From: an uncultured Oscillospiraceae bacterium
Lineage (GTDB): Bacteria > Bacillota > Clostridia > Oscillospirales > Ruminococcaceae
Length of the DNA: 64,000 nt
Direction: 5' to 3'
NCBI GenBank assembly: GCA_934481385.1
Contig: CAKSPD010000004.1
Coordinates: forward strand, 62,001 to 126,000
The notes beneath the pieces were generated by a model. That model did no database searches. It was not told the origin of the DNA and saw only the letters and a program-made list of their open reading frames with translations. The position numbers and the translations under genes are program-made. Of the stretch, positions 59,349 through 64,000 are shown one piece after another (positions within the stretch are counted from its first letter, which is position 1; every line of letters starts with the position of its first letter).

Positions 59349-60263
59349 ATGATTTATACAATTACACTTAATCCGGCAGTAGATTATACTGTCAAAGTTG
59401 AAAATTACAGAGCCGGTGAAGTCAACAGAACTTCTGCCGAAAATATAACAGCAGGCGGAAAGGGAATAAATGTATCAGTTATTCTTTCACGCCTTGGAAC
59501 TGAAAGTACTGCACTCGGATTCTGCGGAGGATTTACCGGAAAAATGCTTTTGCAGATGCTTGATGATATGGAGATTGAAAACGATTTTGTTTACATTCCG
59601 GACGGTATGACAAGAATAAATGTAAAGCTTAATATTGATTCTTCTGAAACTGAAATAAACGGAATGGGCTGTAATATTGATGAGGAAAGCATTGAAAAAC
59701 TTTATCACAGACTTGATGAGCTTAAAAAGAATGATTTTCTTGTTCTGGCAGGAAGTGTTCCTAAATCATTGCCGGCTGATATTTATGTAACAATTGCTGA
59801 AAGAGTTAAGAGAAGGGGAGTAAATATAATTATAGATGCCTCCGGAGAACTTCTTTTAAAATCTCTTGAGCTTAAACCATTCCTGATAAAGCCGAATAAT
59901 TTTGAACTCGGTGAGATTTTCGGAGTTAAAATTGATTCAAGGGAAAAGGCTCTTGAATATGCAAAGAAAATTCAGAAAATGGGAGCTATGAATGTTCTTG
60001 TATCACTTGCCGGCAAAGGTGCTGTGCTTGTATGCAGTGACGGTGAAACGTTCAGCAGTCCTGCACCAAAAGGATATGTAAAAAATTCTGTCGGTGCGGG
60101 GGATTCAATGCTCGGCGGATTCATACATGGATATATGAAATATGAAAATTTTTCAGATGCTTTCAGATTCGGAATTTCTGCCGGAAGTGCCACTGCTTTT
60201 TCAGAAACTCTTGCAGAAAAGGACGAAATTATGAATATTTTTCATAAACTCTCTTTGGATTAA
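59349..60263 (+). CDS. fruK: 1-phosphofructokinase family sugar kinase
   Basis: 304 residues: PfkB family with TLNPAVDYTV at the start, GGKGINVSVILSRLG, IDASGELLL and the catalytic NSVGAGDSMLGGFIHG (Asp in GAGDS). The closest match in pattern is 1-phosphofructokinase, although tagatose-6-phosphate kinase is possible. No fruA-type PTS gene or DeoR-type regulator is next to it, which is unusual for fruK. GGGGGA ribosome binding site. Confidence 0.85.
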   Translation: MIYTITLNPAVDYTVKVENYRAGEVNRTSAENITAGGKGINVSVILSRLGTESTALGFCGGFTGKMLLQMLDDMEIENDFVYIPDGMTRINVKLNIDSSETEINGMGCNIDEESIEKLYHRLDELKKNDFLVLAGSVPKSLPADIYVTIAERVKRRGVNIIIDASGELLLKSLELKPFLIKPNNFELGEIFGVKIDSREKALEYAKKIQKMGAMNVLVSLAGKGAVLVCSDGETFSSPAPKGYVKNSVGAGDSMLGGFIHGYMKYENFSDAFRFGISAGSATAFSETLAEKDEIMNIFHKLSLD

Positions 60264-60434
60264 ATAATATTGTGAAATTTACTAAAAAATCTGTATAAAA
60301 TTTGTAAAAAACAACGGTAAATTTTGCGTTTTTTTCAAAAAAATATATAAAATCCTCTCTGATTTTTGATTTATCCTACAAAAATATAATCCTTTTGTTG
60401 ATTTTTTACATCACTTTTCCTTGCAAATTGCTCA

Positions 60435-60454
60435 ATATATCATTTTTGATATAT
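60435..60454. promoter_or_regulatory. Palindrome upstream of the pflB promoter
   Basis: ATATATCA (60435-60442) and TGATATAT (60447-60454) with a 4-base gap, ending 30 bases before the -35. The size suits a dimeric redox regulator of the FNR/CRP type, but the half-sites are not a known consensus. Confidence 0.35.
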
Positions 60455-60484
60455 CTATTATGCTAATTGTCTATATAATTGATA

Positions 60485-60512
60485 TTGACAAACAGGGTGC
60501 TTTTATGATAAT
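60485..60512 (+). promoter_or_regulatory. pflB promoter
   Basis: TTGACA (60485-60490), a 16-base spacer and GATAAT (60507-60512), about 80 bases before the start. Confidence 0.6.
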
Positions 60513-60591
60513 ATATAGGTGGAAAGAAAATTATCTGATTTTATTCAGCTGATTTTCAAGTTAATTTATATATAAGGAGATTTTTTCAACT

Positions 60592-62724
60592 ATGAAGACT
60601 GATTTTTCTAAGGTAGAAGCTTGGAACGGTTTCGTTCCTGGTCACTGGGTTGACAATATCGATGTTCGTGATTTTATCCAGAAAAACTATACACCTTATG
60701 ACGGTGATGCTTCTTTCCTTGCTGACCCTACTGATGCTACTAAAACTCTTTGGAATAAGGTTCTTGACCTTATGAAACAGGAAAGAGAAGCCGGCGGTGT
60801 TCTCGATATGGATACAAAGGTTGTTTCTTCTCTCGTTTCACATGGTGCAGGTTATATCGAAAAAGACCTTGAACAGATTGTAGGTCTTCAGACAGACAAG
60901 CCTTTCAAGAGAGCTTTAATGCCTTACGGCGGTCTGAATATGGCTGAAAAGGCTTGCTCAGATAACGGATATGAAGTTGATGACGAAATCAAACATATCT
61001 TTACTGAATACCGTAAAACTCACAATCAGGGCGTTTTCGATGTTTATACTCCTGAAATGCGTGCTGCAAGAAGTAACAAGATTCTTACAGGTCTTCCTGA
61101 TGCTTACGGCAGAGGCAGAATCATCGGCGATTACAGACGTGTTGCCCTCTATGGTGTTGACAGACTTATCAAGGATAAGAAAGAACAGAAGGATTTCTAT
61201 ACACGTCCTATGACTGAAGAAAAAATCCGTGCAAGAGAAGAAATTTCCGACCAGCTTAAAGCTCTTGAAGACCTCAAGAAAATGGCTGAAATCTATGGCT
61301 GTGATATTTCTAAACCTGCTACAACTGCTAAAGAAGCTGTTCAGGCTCTCTATTTCGGTTATCTCGGTGCTGTTAAGGACCAGAACGGTGCTGCTATGTC
61401 AATCGGCCGTACTTCAACATTCCTTGACATCTACTTCACCCGTGATATGGCTAAAGGCATACTCACAGAAGAACAGGCTCAGGAACTTATTGACCACTTC
61501 ATTATGAAACTCCGTCTTGTTCGTTTCGCAAGAACTCCTGAATACAACTCACTCTTCTCCGGTGACCCGCAGTGGGTAACAGAATCTATCGGCGGTGTTG
61601 GTGTTGACGGCAGACATATGGTTACAAAGAACAGCTTCCGTTACCTCCACACACTTGAAAACCTCGGAACATCTCCAGAACCAAACCTCACAGTTCTCTG
61701 GTCAAAAAGACTTCCACAGGGATTCAAGGAATATGCTGCTTCAATTTCAATCAAGACTTCTTCAATCCAGTATGAGAACGATGACCTTATGCGTGTAACT
61801 CATGGCGATGACTATGCTATTGCCTGCTGTGTATCTTCAATGAGAGTCGGCAAGGAAATGCAGTTCTTCGGTGCAAGAGCTAACCTCGCTAAGTGCCTCC
61901 TCTATGCTATCAACGGCGGTGTTGATGAAAAGACAGGCGTTCAGGTAGGCCCTAAGTACCGTCCGTTTGACGGCGAATACCTTGATTATAACGATGTTAT
62001 GGCAAAGTATGACGATATGATGACATGGCTTGCCGGTCTTTATGTTGATACTCTTAACTGTATCCACTATATGCACGACAAGTATTGCTATGAAAGCCTT
62101 CAGATGGCTCTCCACGACAGAGAAGTTAAGAGATATTTCGCAACAGGTGTTGCAGGTCTTTCAGTTGTTGCTGACTCACTTTCTGCTATCAAGTATGCTA
62201 AGGTTAAGGTTATCCGTAAGGATATCGAAATCACAAAGAGAGTAAGAAACGTTGTTGACGGTGAACTTGTTGTTGAAAACAAGGTTATAGGTGTTGCTAA
62301 GGACGTTGCTGTTGATTACGAAATTGAAGGAGATTTCCCGAAATATGGTAACAATGATGACAGAGTTGACGATATTGCCGTTGAAATTCTTGAAAAGTTC
62401 ATGAACAAGGTTCGTCAGCAGCACTGTTACAGAAACGGTGTTCCTACAACATCAATTCTTACAATTACTTCAAACGTTGTATATGGTAAGAATACAGGTT
62501 CTACACCTGACGGACGTAAACTCGGTGTACCGCTTGCTCCTGGTGCTAACCCGATGCATGGACGTGATACTCATGGTGCAATAGCTTCACTCTCATCAGT
62601 TGCAAAGCTTCCTTTCACAGAGGCTCAGGACGGTATTTCAAATACATTCTCAATTATTCCTGACGCTCTCGGAAAAGATACAAAGGTATTCATGGGTGAC
62701 CTCGATATTGATTCAATCAAGTAA
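60592..62724 (+). CDS. pflB: Pyruvate formate-lyase catalytic subunit lacking the glycyl-radical domain
   Basis: 710 residues, shorter than the 740-760 of standard PflB. The beta/alpha barrel is complete, with adjacent active-site cysteines Cys412-Cys413 ([20 protein letters not shown], in the E. coli Cys418-Cys419 context). The C-terminal block [19 protein letters not shown] is followed by [11 protein letters not shown] and a stop after DIDSIK. The final segment, which in E. coli carries RVSGYAV, is not here but is encoded by the gene at 62982. It converts pyruvate and CoA to acetyl-CoA and formate under anaerobic conditions. AAGGAG ribosome binding site. Confidence 0.95.
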   Translation: MKTDFSKVEAWNGFVPGHWVDNIDVRDFIQKNYTPYDGDASFLADPTDATKTLWNKVLDLMKQEREAGGVLDMDTKVVSSLVSHGAGYIEKDLEQIVGLQTDKPFKRALMPYGGLNMAEKACSDNGYEVDDEIKHIFTEYRKTHNQGVFDVYTPEMRAARSNKILTGLPDAYGRGRIIGDYRRVALYGVDRLIKDKKEQKDFYTRPMTEEKIRAREEISDQLKALEDLKKMAEIYGCDISKPATTAKEAVQALYFGYLGAVKDQNGAAMSIGRTSTFLDIYFTRDMAKGILTEEQAQELIDHFIMKLRLVRFARTPEYNSLFSGDPQWVTESIGGVGVDGRHMVTKNSFRYLHTLENLGTSPEPNLTVLWSKRLPQGFKEYAASISIKTSSIQYENDDLMRVTHGDDYAIACCVSSMRVGKEMQFFGARANLAKCLLYAINGGVDEKTGVQVGPKYRPFDGEYLDYNDVMAKYDDMMTWLAGLYVDTLNCIHYMHDKYCYESLQMALHDREVKRYFATGVAGLSVVADSLSAIKYAKVKVIRKDIEITKRVRNVVDGELVVENKVIGVAKDVAVDYEIEGDFPKYGNNDDRVDDIAVEILEKFMNKVRQQHCYRNGVPTTSILTITSNVVYGKNTGSTPDGRKLGVPLAPGANPMHGRDTHGAIASLSSVAKLPFTEAQDGISNTFSIIPDALGKDTKVFMGDLDIDSIK

Positions 62725-62739
62725 AAGGTAATCATTATC

Positions 62740-62958
62740 ATGGATAAAAACAATGATAAAAACCGTTCCTCAGAGCTTGCCGATATGATTGACAAGCTTA
62801 TGGGGGAGGGCAACAATACAGTCAATGTCAAGACTAACGAAAACGGAGAATATAAGGTTGACGGAATAAAAGTCAAGACCTTTAATACCTCTGATTGCGG
62901 TATAAAAGGAGCTTGCTGTCAGCCGACAGAACTCCTCGAAGAACTTGCAGATGACTAA
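62740..62958 (+). CDS. Small Cys-containing protein inside the pfl operon, function unknown
   Basis: 72 residues, no family recognised. The N-terminal half ([20 protein letters not shown]) has a pattern reminiscent of the radical subunit's [20 protein letters not shown]. The C-terminal half carries [11 protein letters not shown] (three cysteines) and an acidic end. It starts 15 bases after pflB with a weak AAAGG site, while the next gene has a strong one. Position suggests a role in assembly, activation or protection of the split enzyme; that is inference. Coding is supported by spacing and by being the only open frame here of this kind. Confidence 0.65.
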   Translation: MDKNNDKNRSSELADMIDKLMGEGNNTVNVKTNENGEYKVDGIKVKTFNTSDCGIKGACCQPTELLEELADD

Positions 62959-62981
62959 AATATATTAAGGAGGATTTAGCA

Positions 62982-63227
62982 ATGGCTAATGTTAATCAGA
63001 AACAGGTTGAAAACCTCGTTGGTATGCTCGATGGCTATGCAGAAAAAGGCGGTCATCACCTCAATGTAAACGTTTTTACAAGAGAAACACTTCTTGATGC
63101 TCAGAAGCACCCTGAAAATTATCCTCAGCTTACTATCAGAGTTTCAGGTTATGCTGTAAACTTCATAAAGCTTACAAAAGAACAGCAGGACGATGTTATT
63201 TCAAGAACATTCCACGCAAGCCTTTAA
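62982..63227 (+). CDS. grcA: Glycyl-radical subunit of pyruvate formate-lyase (GrcA/YfiD-like)
   Basis: 81 residues that correspond to the C-terminus of ordinary Pfl[21 protein letters not shown] is followed by [21 protein letters not shown] and [23 protein letters not shown], with the radical glycine at Gly56. E. coli YfiD/GrcA is a spare part for a damaged complete PflB; here the large subunit has no radical domain of its own, so this protein should be essential for activity. AAGGAGG ribosome binding site 8 bases upstream, stronger than that of the preceding gene. Confidence 0.94.
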   Translation: MANVNQKQVENLVGMLDGYAEKGGHHLNVNVFTRETLLDAQKHPENYPQLTIRVSGYAVNFIKLTKEQQDDVISRTFHASL

Positions 63228-63254
63228 TCTGAATTGTGAAATTTCTGAATAAGG

Positions 63255-63280
63255 GGGAGACTCTCCGGAGTCTCCCTTAA
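63255..63280 (+). terminator. Hairpin after the radical subunit gene
   Basis: Arms GGGAGACT (63255-63262) and AGTCTCCC (63269-63276) with CTCCGG as loop and a moderate T-rich tail. It could reduce expression of the downstream transporter and activase relative to pflB and grcA. Confidence 0.7.
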
Positions 63281-63305
63281 ATTTTATCCGGAGGGTTGAT
63301 AATTT

Positions 63306-63962
63306 TTGAAAAATTTTTTAATATCATATCTCGCATACTCATTTGCATCGGGTATGCTTGTTTCTATGGGCGGAGTAGTATATCTTTCATGTGACAGCAA
63401 ATATCTCGGAGCTTTGCTTTTCGGACTCGGACTTTATACTATAATACAGTTCGGATTTTATCTCTTTACCGGAAAGGTAGGATATATTGTAAACAGGGGA
63501 GTAAAATATATACCGGAAGTACTGCTCATACTTGTGGGAAATGCTATCGGAACAGCCTTTACATCTATGCTTGTCAATTTTACAAAGTTCGGAGATAAAA
63601 TATCCGAAAAGGCATATAATATAATGGAGGGCAAGCTTTCAGATACTCCGTTAAGTTCATTTATACTTGCATTTTTCTGCGGTATGCTTATGTATATTGC
63701 AGTTGAAAATGCCTCAATAAACAGGAAAACAAATTCAGATACAGCTATCATTGCAGGAACTATACTTGCTATAATGGTATTTATTATTTCAGGATTCAAT
63801 CACTGTATTGCAGATATGTTCTATCTTTTTGTATCCGGAAATTATAAATCTGAAGCTGTACTTTATTTTATACTCGTTATCCTCGGAAATTCCGTAGGAG
63901 GAATGACGCTCCCATTTATAAGAAAGCTCGGAGCTTTGAATAATCAGGAGAAGGTGAAATAA
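63306..63962 (+). CDS. Formate/nitrite transporter family (FocA-like) channel
   Basis: 218 residues, TTG start at 63306 with GGAGGG 10 bases upstream. Six membrane segments. The family features are LFTGKVGYI after helix 2 and SGFNHCIADMFYLF with the conserved channel histidine. It is shorter than FocA (about 280) and lacks the longer N-terminal helix. Placed between the radical subunit gene and pflA, it most likely exports the formate made by the enzyme. Confidence 0.8.
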   Translation: MKNFLISYLAYSFASGMLVSMGGVVYLSCDSKYLGALLFGLGLYTIIQFGFYLFTGKVGYIVNRGVKYIPEVLLILVGNAIGTAFTSMLVNFTKFGDKISEKAYNIMEGKLSDTPLSSFILAFFCGMLMYIAVENASINRKTNSDTAIIAGTILAIMVFIISGFNHCIADMFYLFVSGNYKSEAVLYFILVILGNSVGGMTLPFIRKLGALNNQEKVK

Positions 63963-63963
63963 A

Positions 63964-64000
63964 ATGGAAGGATATATACACTCGATTGAAAGTTGCGGAA
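63964..64000 (+). CDS. pflA: Pyruvate formate-lyase activating enzyme, 5' end (runs off the window)
   Basis: Only 12 codons are visible: MEGYIHSIESCG, matching the E. coli PflA start (GRIHSFESCG). The ATG is 1 base after the FNT stop and follows AGGAGAAGG. This radical SAM enzyme puts the glycyl radical on the PFL radical domain. The rest of the gene is outside the window. Confidence 0.85.
   Translation, partial: MEGYIHSIESCG

Larger units (their letters stand above)
60264..60591. other. Intergenic region upstream of pflB
   Basis: A 328-base AT-rich gap with a promoter at 60485-60512 and a 20-base palindrome at 60435-60454. No gene was found. The first 150 bases contain T-rich runs but no clear terminator for fruK. 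Confidence 0.6.

Noticed and set aside
60592..62724. pflB as a frameshifted pseudogene
   Set aside because: Its stop is followed by a separate gene with its own start, and the missing part is a complete small gene with a strong ribosome binding site, so a planned split is more likely than decay.
1..64000. tRNA, rRNA genes, insertion sequences, prophage or integrase genes
   Set aside because: None was recognised on reading both strands; I cannot run a dedicated tRNA search, so a missed one remains possible.

Overview
The window comes from an AT-rich, anaerobic, cellulosome-producing Firmicute. The best fit is Ruminococcus (Oscillospiraceae), close to the R. flavefaciens type. Six proteins end in Ruminococcus-type dockerins: two GH9 cellulases, a PL1-PL9 pectate lyase, a BspA-like LRR protein, a protein with no recognisable catalytic domain, and a cohesin-dockerin adaptor. 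Other clostridial marks are the SCIFF peptide with its radical SAM maturase, cotJ-type spore coat genes, an IspH-S1 fusion, extended -10 promoters and several TTG/GTG starts. Species-level assignment is inference.

Layout. 1-1279: 5' part of rpoB (minus). 1280-11426: a plus-strand run with comM, rodA, guaA, a D-2-hydroxyacid dehydrogenase, proB-proA and several unassigned membrane proteins. 11467-15154 (minus): cdaA-cdaR (c-di-AMP synthesis) and a DUF3343/cysteine desulfurase pair. 15507-18811: two dockerin proteins ending in identical terminator hairpins. 18934-20086: cotJA-JB-JC. 20217-22744: a DUF2975/XRE operon with further membrane proteins. 22722-24677 (minus): YitT and an orphan siroheme/ferredoxin reductase. 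24834-28525: an ABC-F ATPase, then SCIFF and its maturase. 28567-31342 (minus): a LysR regulator, a U32-like protein and the ScaC-like adaptor. 31530-43175: housekeeping genes (tepA, uppP, ftsK/spoIIIE, ygiQ, a ComEC-like hydrolase, a flavoprotein, cmk, plsC, ispH-rpsA). 43317-48815: two large GH9 enzymes. 49041-52537: rpmG-secE-nusG-rplK-rplA, then a separately promoted rplJ-rplL with an L10 leader, not followed by rpoBC. 52755-56093: the PL1-PL9 pectate lyase. 56209-60263: a degenerate GGDEF protein (minus), an AI-2E-family permease and a 1-phosphofructokinase. 60592-64000: a pyruvate formate-lyase operon.

The strongest unusual system is that last operon. The 710-residue PflB keeps the Cys-Cys active site but stops before the C-terminal glycyl-radical segment. 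That segment is encoded two genes downstream as an 81-residue protein carrying the RVSGYAV motif, so the enzyme appears to be split into a catalytic subunit and an obligate radical subunit. A 72-residue Cys-containing unknown lies between them, followed by a formate channel of the FNT family and the start of the activase pflA. Other points of note are a strong in-frame internal start at the IspH/S1 junction, a poly-T tract in the promoter spacer of the LRR-dockerin gene, face-to-face promoters upstream of rpoB, and tandem undefined modules in a non-catalytic dockerin protein.

Metabolically the parts fit a plant-fibre degrader. Cellulases and pectinase are attached to scaffoldins through dockerins. 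Sugars pass through fructose-phosphate glycolysis and pyruvate is cleaved by PFL, with formate exported.
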